Source: Lycium barbarum (lineage: Eukaryota; Streptophyta; Magnoliopsida; Solanales; Solanaceae). From it: DNA of 64,000 bases. Position numbers and translations under genes: made by a program. Positions 1 through 12,448 of the stretch are shown here, in pieces (the stretch's first letter is position 1; the number at the start of each line of letters is the position of its first letter). The notes under the pieces are model-generated. The model was given only the letters and a program-made list of their open reading frames with translations. It was not told the DNA's origin and did no database searches. The DNA is taken from contig NC_083341.1 in the NCBI RefSeq assembly GCF_019175385.1, positions 19,228,203 through 19,292,202 on the forward strand. The letters are read 5' to 3'.

Positions 1-480
1 CAATCACAGTCCTATCACATCTCTGTGGTGGTCAATTCTCATCTTTTCCTCACGTATAACAAATCATGTCTATCACTTTCGACTCCACAAGTTGAGTCCT
101 ATCTGAGTTATCAACTTAGTACCGAAAAGCTATACCTTACGATTTCAATCTTCATGTTTATCAACCTTTACCCGATACGCAAATCCGATACAACCCAAAC
201 TTTTCGATGCAAACCTGAAGCCTCATATAGTAATTATATAACTATCGAACCTCTCATAGTGTCACCTCGATATGCTCAAAAATTCTCCGAAAGTATCCAG
301 TCTAACACTGCCGCTCTAAATCTCACACAATCACCCCAAGTCTTTAATAACCAAAAACGCTTACCCAAACTGTCTAGTCAATACTACTTGCAACATAAAA
401 TATCACCACGAGTAGGGTCTCACCTTGAAAATATAACTCTAGTCCTCCCATGATAGGGATTCCACAATCTTCTCTCTTAA
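1..480. other. Unassigned sequence, no gene recognised
   Basis: A 142-codon open frame crosses this stretch but its predicted protein has no motif I know and the base composition looks non-coding. It resembles in style the non-coding interior of Del-like elements elsewhere in the window (for example 17.1-18.0 kb). The last five bases, CTTAA, are one copy of the target duplication of the LTR that follows. Confidence 0.4.
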
Positions 481-2506
481 TGTTATATCCCGCATTTTTG
501 CGCATTCGGATAATTTAAGATAATTGCGGAAGATTAAGAACAAGACTATAATTTTGATCTTGTTTGGTGTACAAGTTGTTTATGAAAATTTTGAAGTGGG
601 AATATTAAGAAAGGTCAAGGGCATGAAGGGAAATTCGCAATACGACTCGTGGAAATATGGAGGAAGACGAAGGGCAAATTTGAAATTTGGAAAATAATTT
701 TTCATAAATTGTAGGACAAAAAAAAAAGGGTGGGCTTGCAATTAAAGAGGCCATTTGGGCCATTCAAAGGGGGTGGGCTTAGGCCCAATTAGAAGCTTAA
801 TGAATAAGCTTAAAAGATGACTAAGTCATCTTTATTTCATAACATTTCCTAGAAATTTCTAGAATTTTAAAGAACAAAGAAGAAAGAAAGGGGAAGGGCC
901 ATTTCGGCCAAGACCCCAAAAATTCATGCCATGGAAATTTGATCACAAAAAAAATATTTTCTCCTAGCAATCCCACCAATTGGAAGGCCCTCTACAACAT
1001 GGAAGAGTTGTTGGAACAAGAAAATCATCCATTTGTACAAATTCATAATCTTAACCAAGAGGAAAGTTGAAGGAAAAAAAGGTAAGAACAAATCTTCTTT
1101 ATATGTTATGGATGCTTGTGTATATTGTAGGATGAGTAAATGAATGAGAAACATGAAAACATGAATGTTGAAGTGTGGCCGTTTGAGTATGGTGTTGGCT
1201 GAATTTAGTTGCATTTGTGGAGAAATGATGAATTAATTTTACTTAGTATCATGATTGTTGTGGTATGTTGAAGTGAATGAAACTCATGAAAATATGTAGT
1301 GTGCATGTGTGGCCGTGTGGTGCTAGAAGAGTGAGCAAATTTTATCTTGTATGTTGGTTGTTGTTGTAGTGAAATCTATGATGGAAAATGGAAGCTTAAT
1401 AATTTTAGTTTAGGTGGTAATTGTTGGAAACTTGTTCTAGAAGTTTATGAAGATTGAATATGATGTTCTTGCATGTATGGCATATAAGGTTGTTAGTATG
1501 GTGTTGTTGGAATATAAATTATAAGGTTGTTATTGTTTTTGTTGGAGTTGGAAGGTCTTGAAGGAAGTAGTATGTTAATTGAAATTGTTATTATGATTGT
1601 TGGCATTGTTGTTGATAATTTGGCCGGGTTGAATTCCCGGATTGTTGTTGATTAAATTGGCTAAGTTGAAGTTTTGGAGATGGTGTATTTATAGGGGAAG
1701 TGCTGCCAAAATTTCGGTAGACAAATGTTACCGTAAGATTCAACTTCTAGATGCGCTAATTAAGGTTTGGTAAATATGACCAATTTGTAGATTTTGGCGG
1801 ATTTGCAACTTGAATTTGGAGTAGCATAAGGAGCGGAAAAAGGTATGTAAGGTTTTATCCTTTCTTGCTTGGCATGTCTTAGGCATACTAGGTTGGATAC
1901 AAGCCTCGGGGACAACTCTATTCTCCGGAATCCGCACCTAAAGTTTCTCCTTTTTCATTCAATGGAATTGAATTAGAAAGTGTGCGAAATGTTGGAAAAA
2001 CCTCCGAAGCATCTAGAACTTGCATAAATATGACCTGACTACCTTAAAACCCCCACGCGTGATGTCATGAAATGTAATGTACGTAAATTTGGTACGCCGC
2101 CTCATTTGACCCGAGGTGGGCCCATTGTTCCCGGATTTTCCTTATTGTTCCGTTTATCAAGTGACAAGTACTGTAACTATTCCAATGAGAATATTTCTAT
2201 GATAATGATGATGTAAAGAAGAGAATATGTCCATGATAAGTATGACAAGAATGATTCCATGACCAAGTGTCTTAAGTCAAGAATTCAATGTGAGTATGAA
2301 AGTGCCCAACTAGTTCATGATCTTTAATTCTATTCCTTGGTCATGACGTTATTCTCTAAAGATTTCAAAGCACATGAATTGATGTCTATGATGCCCATGG
2401 TTTCATACTATGTTTTCTTCTAATTCCATTCTCCGTTGATAGTCTCGCCTTAAAATACTCGTCCCTTCCAGGTGAGACAAAGCGATCACGGTTATTCCAT
2501 AATGTA

Positions 2507-2538
2507 ATCGGAGGTCACCGACCTTACGTCACTCCGAT
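2507..2538 (+). other. Conserved LTR hairpin with ACGTCA loop (S1)
   Basis: ATCGGAG (2507-2513) pairs with CTCCGAT (2532-2538), enclosing GGTCACCGACC and TACGTCA. The same block occurs in LTRs at 35291-35322, 38233-38264 and 45038-45069. Confidence 0.5.
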
Positions 2539-2732
2539 GGATACATGATTTTCTTTGGGCTCTCCTGCATGCTTATATGACATATGTATATGAGATATGA
2601 ATATGTACATGGGGATGGGAAGGGAAACATGTTTCATTGCCACCTGGTCAGCTGGCTTATCATCCTGGACGCGGGATATATGGGCGAGCCGATGTATTTC
2701 GGTGCTATGTGGGCGAGCCGACATTGTTCGGT

Positions 2733-2868
2733 GCTATGCTATGACCCGACATGATATGACACGATATGATATGACATGATATGATGTGACACGCTATGAT
2801 ATGACATGATATGATATATATGACATGACATGATATGATATGATACGACATGATATGACATGACCAGA
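2733..2868. repeat. Pentanucleotide-based tandem repeat (ATGAY)n in S1
   Basis: About 135 bp built from 5-bp words such as ATGAC, ATGAT and ACGAT. It lies in the transcribed half of the LTR, in the same variable segment where other LTRs in this window carry different tandem repeats (35.4 kb and 38.35 kb). Confidence 0.7.
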
Positions 2869-3126
2869 TAAAGCATGCATGGCATCCGCCCCCAGGGCAC
2901 TCATATGTTCAGGTTACTCTTTTGTTCCATGATATGCTCAGACAGAAGTACCCCGTACCTATATGGTTGGGCAGTTTACATGTAAATGCGTATATGTCGT
3001 TGCAAAAAGGGAAAGTTAGCTTACTTGATATCTGCCCTAAGAGGCAAGCAGAGGTACAAGTTATGTTCTTACTATATACTATTTTCTATGTCTTCTACCA
3101 TGATCTTATGTTATTACTCTTGCCTT

Positions 3127-3191
3127 ACATACTCAGTACATTGTTCGTACTGACCCCTCTTCTTCGGGGGCTGTGTTCATGCCGCGCAGGT
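3127..3191 (+). other. Tandem stem-loop of S1 LTR
   Basis: CAGTAC (3134-3139) pairs with GTACTG (3147-3152). CCCC (3154-3157) then pairs with GGGG (within 3166-3170), and CAGGT follows at 3187-3191. It lies 432 nt before the LTR end; see the finding on the conserved double stem-loop. Confidence 0.6.
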
Positions 3192-3567
3192 ACACCCAGA
3201 CGAGTGAAGCTAGCATAGAAGACGTTCCAGCGGGGTCGGTAGACTCCACTTGTTTTGGAGTGCTGCCGAGTCAGAGTATATGAGCCATGATGTTTTGTTC
3301 GATGTTAGAGACTTTGCAAATAGAGTCGTGGGTATAGAGTGTCAGCTTTGTAGACGGCTTCGCCAGTCAATATGTTATTATGTTCATGTCACGGGTCCTA
3401 TATGATGATAGACTTTACTTATGAAAAAAAAAATTGGAGAGCTTACTATGTATTTTATTCTTAAGTGATTCAAGAGTTTATGTATGTAATAAGAGTCAGT
3501 GGGTTCGCTCGGCTCCAGATATGGGGTCGGGTGCCCATCACACCCTGTAGGGATTGGGGTGTGACAC

Positions 3568-3789
3568 TTAAGGCATGCTAACCCATCCACCGTAGAAGGT
3601 CACGAAACTTATCCGGTGGACAAGTCTGTGGAAGAAGAAAGACTTGAGAATTTAGAAGAAGAAAAGAAAGACGTCGGGTCGGGGGGTCCGGTTAGTGTGG
3701 GTCCTAAGAACTTTGGGTCGTCTGTGGAGATGTTTGATTACTTTCATAAGCTTCTTCATTTTTGGTCTCCCAATCTCAGCCTCAACAAG
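3568..3789 (+). pseudogene. DCL/DUF3223-like gene, first-exon fragment
   Basis: The open frame reads into a motif typical of plant DCL (defective chloroplasts and leaves) proteins, the DUF3223 family: an acidic E/K-rich lead, then GPVSVGPKNFGSSVEMFDYF and a KLLHFWSPNLSLNK segment. The family acts in plastid rRNA maturation; that role is from family knowledge, not from this fragment. The exon ends at AAG followed by GTTACT, a plausible donor after NLSLNK, which is where the conserved domain should continue into exon 2 (family motif around YEH..LL..L). No exon 2 follows: the supposed intron holds a SINE and then unrelated sequence. On the 5' side the reading frame runs into the S1 LTR, whose CTTAA duplication lies inside the frame; before S1 the same frame stays open from an ATG at 450. 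I read this as a gene fragment interrupted by S1, not a working gene. Confidence 0.62.
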
Positions 3790-3887
3790 GTTACTTCTTT
3801 TTCTTGGTTTTCTTTAATTTTGGAGTGAAACAGAGTGATAGTTGTAGATATTACTGCATTTTATATAGATGTTTGAATGATTGGAAT

Positions 3888-4008
3888 CTTTTGAGCCGAT
3901 GATCTATCGGAAACAGTTTCTCTACCCCCCATAAAAGTAGGGGTAAGGTCTACCCTCCTTGGACTCCACTTGTGGGATTACGCTGAGTATGTTGTTGTTG
4001 TTGTTGTG
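3888..4008 (+). mobile_element. AU-like SINE, 5'-truncated, with target duplication
   Basis: The body carries GAGCCGATGATCTATCGGAA, AGGGGTAAGGTCTACC and CACTTGTGGGATTACGCTGA, then a (GTT)n 3' tail; these are hallmarks of the AU SINE family common in nightshades. Flanks TGAATGATTGGAAT (3874-3887) and TGAATGATTTGAAT (4009-4022) match at 13 of 14 positions and form the target duplication. The tRNA-like head with A and B boxes is missing, so the copy is 5'-truncated. Confidence 0.82.
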
Positions 4009-4021
4009 TGAATGATTTGAA

Positions 4022-4740
4022 TACTGAATTGTGCCCACTTCGTCTCCCTCTCTCTCTTCCCATCGCCGCCGACCACCACCCCAGCCGCGAAACAGCCCGC
4101 ACACCACCACTCCACGACCCCACTGCGCCACTTCGTCTCCCCCTCTCTCTCACCCACTCCACCGCAAACCACCACACCATCGCCTCCCCCCTTTTTTTTG
4201 GTCCTCGTCACTGCTCCGGTGAGGAGCTTCAATCTCCGGTGAACCGGAGCAGCCAACAACAGCCACGAACCACCACCCTCACTGCCACCACAAACGACAC
4301 CTCCCCATTTTCTCTACACAGAGATAGCTTCCATTTTCCGCTAAAAAAAAAAAAAAAAAAACACCATGGATAACAGCAGCAACAACAACCCTCACAACCA
4401 ATTTCCCCATCAGGCATTGTATATTCAGCAGTGTCTGTTGTTTGCTAATTTTTATTATTATTAGAGAGACATTGAACTCTGTGGTTTACCCATTATTGGG
4501 AAAAATTTACACTTGTTTGTTTATTTTGCCTCTTGAAACCAACTCTAGGAAATTGATATGATGTCTGTGCTTTGTTCTCCTTCAGTATTCAACAATTATG
4601 ATAATTTTGACTCCCATGATGGCCATAATATTTTTATAATTCAGATATTCGGAACATGACAGATCTAATAGCTGCAATAATTCAAAGAGTGGGGGATGAC
4701 ATTGACCGAAACCATCTTCCTCAGATTCTGGTTGGAATGC
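4022..4740 (+). pseudogene. Unidentified gene fragment: leader plus two exon-like pieces
   Basis: A C/T-rich stretch (4030-4345) that resembles a plant 5' leader is followed by an A tract and an ATG in good context (ACACCATGG, ATG at 4366). The frame encodes MDNSSNNNPHNQFPHQ. After about 230 bp, TATAATTCAG at 4635-4644 could be an acceptor for a piece (4645-4724) whose open frame reads IRNMTDLIAAIIQRVGDDID and ends at CAG. I do not recognise the protein. No proper GT donor joins the two pieces in frame, so I treat it as a broken or captured fragment. Its downstream edge runs into AT-rich LTR-like DNA. Confidence 0.28.
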
Positions 4741-5187
4741 GCTTATCGTCTATATTATTTTTTATGCATTATCTTTATATTTCGCTATATTGTCTCTGCA
4801 ATTTTATTTATTTTCAATACATGTATACATTGTCAAGTATTTTCTTTACACTTTTGTCAATACCATCACACTACATGCCTATTTTGTTTTTATATATTTT
4901 GCTATTTGCTATTTACATTTACTGTACATTGGCTATATGTCATATTTATATTTACCTATATTTTCGTTTGTATTCTTATGTTCTTTTTACATACGTCGTT
5001 CACCTATACATTTGTTACATTACATACATTACACTAATTCTAGGGGCAAATCAAGTTTCATCATTCTTTTATCAAATCATTTTTTAAAGACTTTATGTCA
5101 CATACCTCACTTTTTGACTTTTTCAAATTTTTTTTTAACTAATACTTTTTCTTTCATCTTGCAATTTATTACAAATACTACACTTTT
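4741..5187. other. AT-rich stretch, probably upstream part of LTR copy A
   Basis: Long overlapping open frames here are Phe/Tyr/Ile-rich in every frame because the DNA is T-rich; none has a recognisable domain. The stretch runs directly into sequence homologous to LTR copies B and C but has no counterpart in them that I can follow by eye. Confidence 0.35.
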
Positions 5188-6738
5188 GGCCGATGAAGAA
5201 ATTTTCGTCGATTTCCAAGGCCTCCCCTGTACAAAAGACGAGTTTTTATTTGAAGTTTACTTATCATTTTTTAAATTTATTAGATGGTTATTTATTCTCT
5301 TACTAACATTTTTACCGAGTGCTTATACAAGTATCCAAAAATTCATCTCGAAGACAATACTCGGAAGGAACTTGAATCACTGTTTGTATTTACTTTCCGC
5401 GCTCTTTATAACTGTACGAAACATAAACTTATAGAATTGTAGAAATTTTATTTTTTGAATGACGGGCTGATATATTTATTTGCTTGTCGCGTTATTCGTT
5501 TAATTAAAAAATTTCATTCGTTTTAGGCAAGACTTAGGCAGTCAATATTTTCATAAATAGATTAAATTGATTTGGTATAAATACTTTATTAATTAAATTC
5601 AAACTTTTGGCGTTTAGGCAAAAATACCAGTTCATCCTTTAATTTAGATTCTTTATACACTCTTAATACAACTTACATTTTATATTATTTCGTGTACACT
5701 AATACATTTTTTAATTAAGTTAAATTCACATGTTTGACGCTAGGCAAATATTAAATCGTCCATTTACGAATCTTTTATTCTTTAGAGGCATTACACATTT
5801 TCACTCATTTTTATCCATAATTCCTTATACTTATTTTTTACCAACACTTTTTACAATTGTTTTGTTCCTTATTCTTTTGATAGGATATTTATTAAACACT
5901 CTTTTTAACTAAACGGTAGAAACAAGTCAAATAAACTTCACTTTTCTGAATAATTTCGTTATATAAAATCTTTACGCCAATGAATATTCGTAAATTATTT
6001 TTACATTCTTTATGCACTAATATATCTAGTTATACAATTCTTTATACATTTTAGGTTTGACGTACACAATTTTACACTTGAAATATGTTCTTTATATGTT
6101 TAATATACATACATTCTTTTAATATACATAGACGCACATTACATAGACGCACATTCTTTATATCCTTGATATATTTGTTTTTACATAGTCTTGCATTTTT
6201 TTTATATTCTTAATATAGTTACACATTCTTTACGCTAACATATATATACACTCTTTGTACTAACAGATATACTTTTATACTTACGAGGTACATTCTCTTT
6301 ATACTCTTTTATATATTCTTTTTTACTATACATTCTTTATGAATACTTGATACTTGATATAAATACATTTTTATACATTGTATATACTTAGTATATTATC
6401 ACTTAGTGTAGCTTTTCATGAAGTCATAACATTTTGAAAACAGATAATAATAATGATAAATAGATAGATAATCCCCCTCTAGTGTTCAGTTAAACTAAGT
6501 CTAAGGACTGTCTTCGGACAGACTCTGAGGGATGCTTAATACCTTCCCCTCGAGGTAAATAAAACCCTCATCTAGAATTTCATAGGTTTCGTGGACTAAA
6601 ATGGAGTAGACACATAAATACATATAGGTTTCCTGATTTTCCTTTAAAATTAGGTGGCGACTCTAACCCTTTTAAAACCAGTTAGAAGAACCGTGAAGTT
6701 GCAAACTATATTGGACCCGTTCAAAATAGGGCGTAACA
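5188..6738 (+). mobile_element. Tat/Ogre-like LTR copy A (3' part)
   Basis: From CGATGAAGAAATTTTCG onward the sequence runs parallel to B (from about 7548) and C (from about 15057), including the shared block CGGACAGACTCTGAGGGATG and the end GGACCCGTTC...GCGTAACA. No primer site follows, so A is a 3' LTR or solo LTR. The 5' start could not be located and no target duplication was found. Confidence 0.65.
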
Positions 6739-6829
6739 ATCCTTATTTTAGAAATTTTATCAATTTATTGTCATTTTTTTCAAGAATCATTATTTTGCAC
6801 ATGTACAGCGTAATACTACCATTTTGTGC
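6739..6829. other. Short junction between LTR copies A and B
   Basis: AT-rich, no feature seen. If B had the same 5' terminus as C, its start should lie in here (about 6802), but the first 27 bp of C (13305-13331) are not found. Confidence 0.4.
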
Positions 6830-8679
6830 AATTAATAATGGTCTCTTTATTTTATAGCAGTACATTTTAATATCTTATACATTAATATTTAAATTTTATA
6901 TTTACATTATTATTTATACATGTATTAGTTAACTATATTTTAGTACAATCCGTCAGTTTATAGAAAATCGGAGCAATTAATTATTAAACGCAGAGCAAGA
7001 ATTCGATCAAGTCTAGGTCTCATCACCTTTTAAAAAGTTGACATTTGAAGTGATGGATTGAGTTCTTCATCTACTGGTTAATATATTTTTACGCATCAGT
7101 TAAAAGGGGTAAATGGGACAAGAGGGGGAAGACTATTATTCTTTGGACAACAAGATGAGTCATTTTTACATCTTCCCTTGGTAAGTTTCTTGCTCGCTGA
7201 TTATGGCTCTGTTTCACTATTGAACACTTCCTTTTCTTGATTTTTTTGGACTGATTTCAAAATTGGTTTAACCTCTCAGGCTACGGGTTTTGTTTTCCGG
7301 TCTGGTTTATCACCCCGCCGACCCCTGTTCATGTTTGCTACTGCTTTGCCACTGTTGTGGCTATTTTGGACTTACTTTCACATTTCATTTACTAAATAAT
7401 TTTAAATTTTGTGCCCGACAAATATTACTCCGACGGTCAATTGTACTGTGATTGACCTTCGAGACCGCGGAAGACATTGTTGCCTTTTTTTCTTTTTTAT
7501 CATTTTATTTGAATTCATTTGGGTGAATACTAAACCCAAATGGCCCCTGAAGAAATTTCCGTTGATTTTCAAGGCCTCCCATGTACAAAAGACGGGTTTT
7601 TTTATTTTAAGTTTATTAATTATTTCTGTAATTCATTCGATAATTATTTATTCTCTTACTAACACTTTTACTAAGTGTTTATACAGGTACCCGGAGATAC
7701 ATTCCGAAGACGACACTCGGAAGGAACCCGAAGACTTCATCGAATCACTGTTTGTATTTACTTTCCGCATTTTTTTCATAACTGTACAAAATATAAACTC
7801 ATAGTATAGTGGAAACTTTATTTTTGGAATGACAGGTTGATATATTTATTTACTTGTGGCCTTGTTTGTTAAACTTAAAATTGTCATTCGCTTTAGGCAA
7901 GACTTAGGCCGTCAATACTTTCATAACTAGATTAAATTGACTTGGTATAAATACTTAGCTAAATTCACACTTTTGACGTTTAGAAAAAAAATACTAGTCC
8001 ATCATTTATTTTATATTCTTTATACACTCTTAATAAAACTTACATTTTATATTGTTTCGTGTACACTAATACATATTTTAATTAAGTTAAATCCACATTT
8101 TGACGCTAGGCAAATATTAAGTCGTCCATTTACAAATCTTTTATTCTTTAGAGGCATTACACATTTTCACTCAGTTTTTATCCACAATCCCTTATACTTA
8201 TGTTTTACAAATACTTTTTACAATTATTTTGTTCTTTATTGTTTTGATAGGATATTCATTAAACAAACACTCTTTTTAACTAAACGGTAGAAACAAGTCA
8301 AATAAATTTCACTTTTTGAATAGTTTCGTTATTTAAAATCTTTACACCAATGAATATTCGTAAATTATTTTTACATTCTTTATGCACTAATATACTTAGT
8401 TATACAATTCTTCATACATTTTAGGTTTGACGTACACTCTTTTATACTTGAAATATGTTTTTTTTATATGTTTAATATACATACATTCTTTTAATATACA
8501 TAGACGCACATTACATAGAAGCACATTCTTTATATCCTTGAAATATTTATTTTTACATAGTCTTACATTTTTTTTATATATTCTTAATATAGTTATACAT
8601 TCTTTGCACTAACATATATATACACTCTTTGTACTAACATATACACTTTTTATACTTACGAGGTACATTCGCTTTATAC

Positions 8680-8751
<72 letters not shown>

Positions 8752-9166
8752 CTATACATTCTTTATGAATACTTGATACTTGATATAAATACATTTTTAT
8801 ACACTGTATATACTTAGTATATTATCACCTAGTGTAGCGTTTCATGAAGTCATAACATTTTGAAAACATGTAATAATAATGATAAACAGATAGATAATCC
8901 CCCTCTAGTGTTCAGTTAAACTAAGTCTAAGGACTGTTTTCGGACAGGCTCTGAGGGATGCTTAATACCTTCTCCTCGGGGTAAATAAAACCCTTATCTA
9001 GAATCTCATATGTTTCGTGGACTAAAAATGGAGTAGACACACAAATACATATAGGTTTCCTGTTTTTCCTTAAAAATAAGGTGGCGACTCTAACCCTTTT
9101 TTAAACCAGTTAGAAGAATCGGGAATTTGCAAACTATCTTGGACCCGTTCAAAATAGGGCATAACA
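6830..9166 (+). mobile_element. Tat/Ogre-like 5' LTR, copy B, with promoter deletion
   Basis: Homologous to copy C from AATTAATAATGG (6830; 13332 in C) to the end ATAACA. It is followed after 3 bp by a primer site, which makes it the 5' LTR. Compared with C it lacks about 1025 bp (C 13665-14689), with a shared ATTTT at the break. The missing part holds the TATA box and the C-rich leader. The exact 5' terminus is uncertain. Confidence 0.7.
8684..8749. repeat. (TA)n microsatellite in LTR copy B
   Basis: About 66 bp of alternating TA. Copies A and C have only a short TATATA at the same place, so the expansion is specific to B. Confidence 0.95.
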
Positions 9167-9169
9167 AAA

Positions 9170-9188
9170 TGACGACTCTGCTGGGGAT
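9170..9188 (+). other. Primer binding site, tRNA-Arg type
   Basis: TGACGACTCTGCTGGGGAT, three bases after the LTR end, matches the TGGCGACTCTGCTGGGGA site known for Ogre/Tat gypsy elements except for one G to A change. It fixes the orientation (+) and identifies B as the 5' LTR. Confidence 0.8.
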
Positions 9189-10028
9189 AACCTAGGTTTT
9201 GACCTTAACAGACTTAGTTTAAGTGAACACTTGAGGGATATGTGATTATTTATTTGTTTTTATTATTATTACTTGTTATGTATATATCGTGAACTGCTAC
9301 AATATTATCTTTGAAAGGACACGAGCCAAAGCCAAACTTGTGTTCCTTATTTGTTTGAAGACACTACATGTTACTGCTTTCTTTATACTGTCATCGCACT
9401 TTCAACTGAGTCTTTGGCCGTACACATACACACATTGTGCACGCGAGTTGTGCTTTTCACTCCTCCGAACTTTCTTCAAACTCCTTAGTTTCAGAGATTG
9501 GTGGGCTAGTCTTACTACTTGTCATCTCGCAGTTATCCGAATATTCTTTATCAGCTTCGGTGAATCTACTCTTAGAATTCTTAGGCCGTTGTATGTATAA
9601 TATTGATCACTACTCTAGCCGAATTAATTTCATTCTTTATTTGTCACACATTCTTTATTTGCTACATGCTCTTTGCATCTTACATATTCTTTATTTGTTT
9701 CACATACTGTATTTATTAGACATTCTTTAGTTGTACATGTATACTAGACATACCTTCTTTCGCCTCGTCTGCTCTATCGGACAATTTTGGTTGACTTGTG
9801 TTGAGCTTGGAACCTTTCCACACATTATTTTTCATACCCATTTTCGGTCTTTGCTACCATCATTTTGACTTACAATTCTTTTTTTAATACAATACAATCT
9901 TGTACATTCTTCCCATCTCTGGAACACACTTTTTCCATATGCAAACTCTTGTACATAGCCTCACTTCTTTTCAATACAACCACCAATTCATAGAAATCAT
10001 ACAAATTACATACAATATAGTATCGGCC

Positions 10029-10094
10029 CGAACTACGTCAGACCTGATTCTTGTCCTGACAGGATACGTAGGCAATCCTCAATAAGGGTTCGGT
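10029..10094 (+). repeat. Tat-type leader motif, copy 1
   Basis: CGAACTACGTCAGACCTGAT, then GGATACGTAGGCAATCC and TTCGGT. First of four dispersed copies. Confidence 0.6.
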
Positions 10095-10414
10095 CTCCCC
10101 ACTGTTTCAAAATAATTCACCAGAATAAAAACTGGGATAATTATTTTGGAGCAGTTCAAAGACGCTCTCCAAAAAGGCTTCTATGAGCGTTAATCAACCT
10201 CTTGAAATCCAAAACCAACAGTGCCAATACCAGCCTTACCCCTACCATCACGTGGCTTTGGTCCCAAAATCTGGGATATAAGCTTTCTTCTTCTCCCAAG
10301 CATAGCAAGCCATGAAACTTTGGCTTGTCGGTGTTTATTATTCAACCCCAATTGTTCAACACATGTAAATCCTTCCCCCGTCAACTATACGATAATCGTA
10401 CCAACTGACAAGGA

Positions 10415-10960
10415 GTAATGTCAAAGCTCCGCAAACAGTTTGGTACCCAATCATTGCAATCTTACCGATGGGCACGGAGTATTTTTAGAAACTCCGTAAA
10501 AGTCGGCATCCCCTCTTATCACCTTGCCAGCAGACGCGGATTGTTTTTAAAGCTCCACCGACGTTGACATTTCCTCATAGCCAACCATGCCAATGGACGC
10601 AGAGTAATGTCAAAACTCAGCCAACGTCCAACCTTCTCCTCCATAACAATCTTGTCAACGTACTGTAGTAGTGTCAAGGCTCCGTTTTTGGCATCCTTCT
10701 TCTCAGCCACCTGTTAGAGTATTTTCAAATCTTTAACTGCGACCGGCTCATTTTTCTGACCGCATGTCAAGGTATTTCCAAAGCTTGGCAACGATCGTTC
10801 CCCCTTTCGGTCGCCTGGCCGTAGTATTATCCAAGCTCTGATCCTACGATTGGTCCCTTCCTGGATAATTTTCAAAGCCCTGTACCTACGATCGACACAC
10901 CCTTCTACCGTCTGTCGGGGTACTTGCAAAATTCTGCCTTCATTCGGCACCTCTTCTTAT
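10415..10960. repeat. Degenerate tandem repeats, units about 80-90 bp
   Basis: Recurring words such as GGAGTAATGTCAAAGCTCCG, GGAGTATTTTTAGAAACTCC and CAGAGTAATGTCAAAACTC alternate with spacer. The units are too diverged to phase exactly by eye. Confidence 0.45.
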
Positions 10961-10971
10961 ATCTTATCTGC

Positions 10972-11035
10972 AAGAACTACGCACACCTGATTCTCTTCTT
11001 TGATGAGATACGTAGGCAACCCTTTTAGGTTCGGT
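10972..11035 (+). repeat. Tat-type leader motif, copy 2
   Basis: AAGAACTACGCACACCTGAT, then GAGATACGTAGGCAACCC and TTCGGT. Confidence 0.6.
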
Positions 11036-11128
11036 ATTCATTATTAAAAAAATCACAAAAAAAAAATAAATACTTTATTTTGAAAAATCACAAAAATATT
11101 TTCTTTCTTTCTTTCTATCCTACCTGAA

Positions 11129-11192
11129 CGAACTACGTGCACCCGATTCTCATCAAAGATGAGATACGTAGGCAACCCTTCTTGGGTTCGGT
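11129..11192 (+). repeat. Tat-type leader motif, copy 3
   Basis: CGAACTACGTGCACCCGATT, then GAGATACGTAGGCAACCC and TTCGGT. Confidence 0.6.
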
Positions 11193-11839
11193 TACCCCTT
11201 ATTCAAAAAATACAAACAAAAATTTTTAGATTCATATCTTCGACTTGGTTGGTACCAAAACAGTTAGGAATGTGCATAGGAAGAAACAAGTATAATTGAT
11301 ATGATGGAGAGGACTGACTTCGTGGTAAAACATAGATTCTTTTGGTACCTCTCTTCACACCTGAAGTGACACTTCAAAAAATTCTCTTGCATGCTTGTAA
11401 GACAAGAACTAAACAAACCTCATAGTTTCATGTGTATTGTGTGGTGAACTTTAGACATCATTCAATTGCATTGCATTGTGATCTAGAACTTGGTCTGAAT
11501 GTCTGTTGAGGCGAATTATGAGTAACACTCGGTATAGGAAAGGATCGTAGGCCTTCTTTGACCCGTTTGAGCCTTTCTAACCTACCAAATGATATTATCC
11601 CTAGCTTTCCCCCTTTGAGCCTAAAGCCTTTTCTTTGACAACCACATCATAAGACTATACCATTTCTAAGTGCTTACACGCACTTTCCCTCTCTTGGCCC
11701 AGCCTCCCTGAGCGCACTAGAAACGTACAACCGCGGATAGAAATCCAAGCTGAAGCTTCCAAAAAAAATAAAAAAAGATTCAACAGTCTTAGAAGAACGA
11801 CCTCCAAAGCAAGAAGGAGCCAAAAAAAAAAAATATTAG

Positions 11840-12000
11840 TCATCATTCAGGATCTCGGGCATACAACCCATCATTCCTCTTTATTTTTCACACTCCGGCA
11901 TACAATCCGGAATTAACATTAAGACTTCGGGCATACAACCCAAGTTCATTCTCTTAATCCCCAAAGAGTCTCGGCATACAACCCGTACTCCCAAAAAAGA
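11840..12000. repeat. Short tandem repeats with CGGCATACAACCC core
   Basis: Four variants (CGGGCATACAACCC, CCGGCATACAATCC and similar) spaced about 40-50 bp apart. A related CCGGCACACAAACCGG array lies at 12.92-13.11 kb. Confidence 0.55.
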
Positions 12001-12448
12001 ATGAAAAATTGCTCCAACTTGCAAAAGAAGTCGAACAAGTACAAAATAAAGGGACAACAAAACGAAGCAGATCAGCATCAGAGCACAAAAATACCAAGTA
12101 CAACTTAGTGCAATGCTTAGGGAAGGATTAATCACTCCTTACCCAAATGATATCCTACCCTTTTCCCAAGCCTACATTACAAAACCGTAACAAGCCCTAC
12201 GTGATCCTAGGCCAAGGGTTCTCACATTAGTGGATACTTACATGACGGCCAAGCTTATGGTCTCACAATTGCATGCATTGAACATCTTTCTGAGTATGAG
12301 TGTACTTCTCTAGACGTCCCAAAGTTAAAAAAATACTGAATATGTGTGAAAAAGGGACTTTCTTTCTGGTGAGGGCACTTGAAACATGGGGATAGGTATA
12401 GTTCAAAACCTTTGCTTGAAGCAAGACGAACAAATCTTGCCGATACTT

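Larger units (their letters stand above)
481..3566 (+). mobile_element. Solo LTR (S1), Del/Tekay-like gypsy, TSD CTTAA
   Basis: The element starts TGTTATATCCC and ends GGGGTGTGACA, the TG...CA ends expected of an LTR. It is flanked on both sides by CTTAA (476-480 and 3567-3571), a 5-bp target duplication. No primer site follows the 3' end, so this is a solo LTR of 3086 bp left by LTR-LTR recombination. Its last 450 bp match the end of the LARD LTRs at 36.4 and 43.2 kb in style (GGTTCGCTCGGCTC, then GGTCGGGTGCCCATCA). Assignment to Del/Tekay rests on that likeness and on the Met-type primer site of the related complete copy. Confidence 0.88.

Noticed and set aside
25..453. 142-codon open frame
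   Set aside because: No recognisable motif, no good start context, and the area resembles non-coding retroelement DNA.
7937..8290. Repeated 117-codon frame also present at 15448-15801
   Set aside because: Both copies lie at the same place in Tat/Ogre-like LTRs B and C; the T-rich LTR keeps the frame open and the peptide has no domain.
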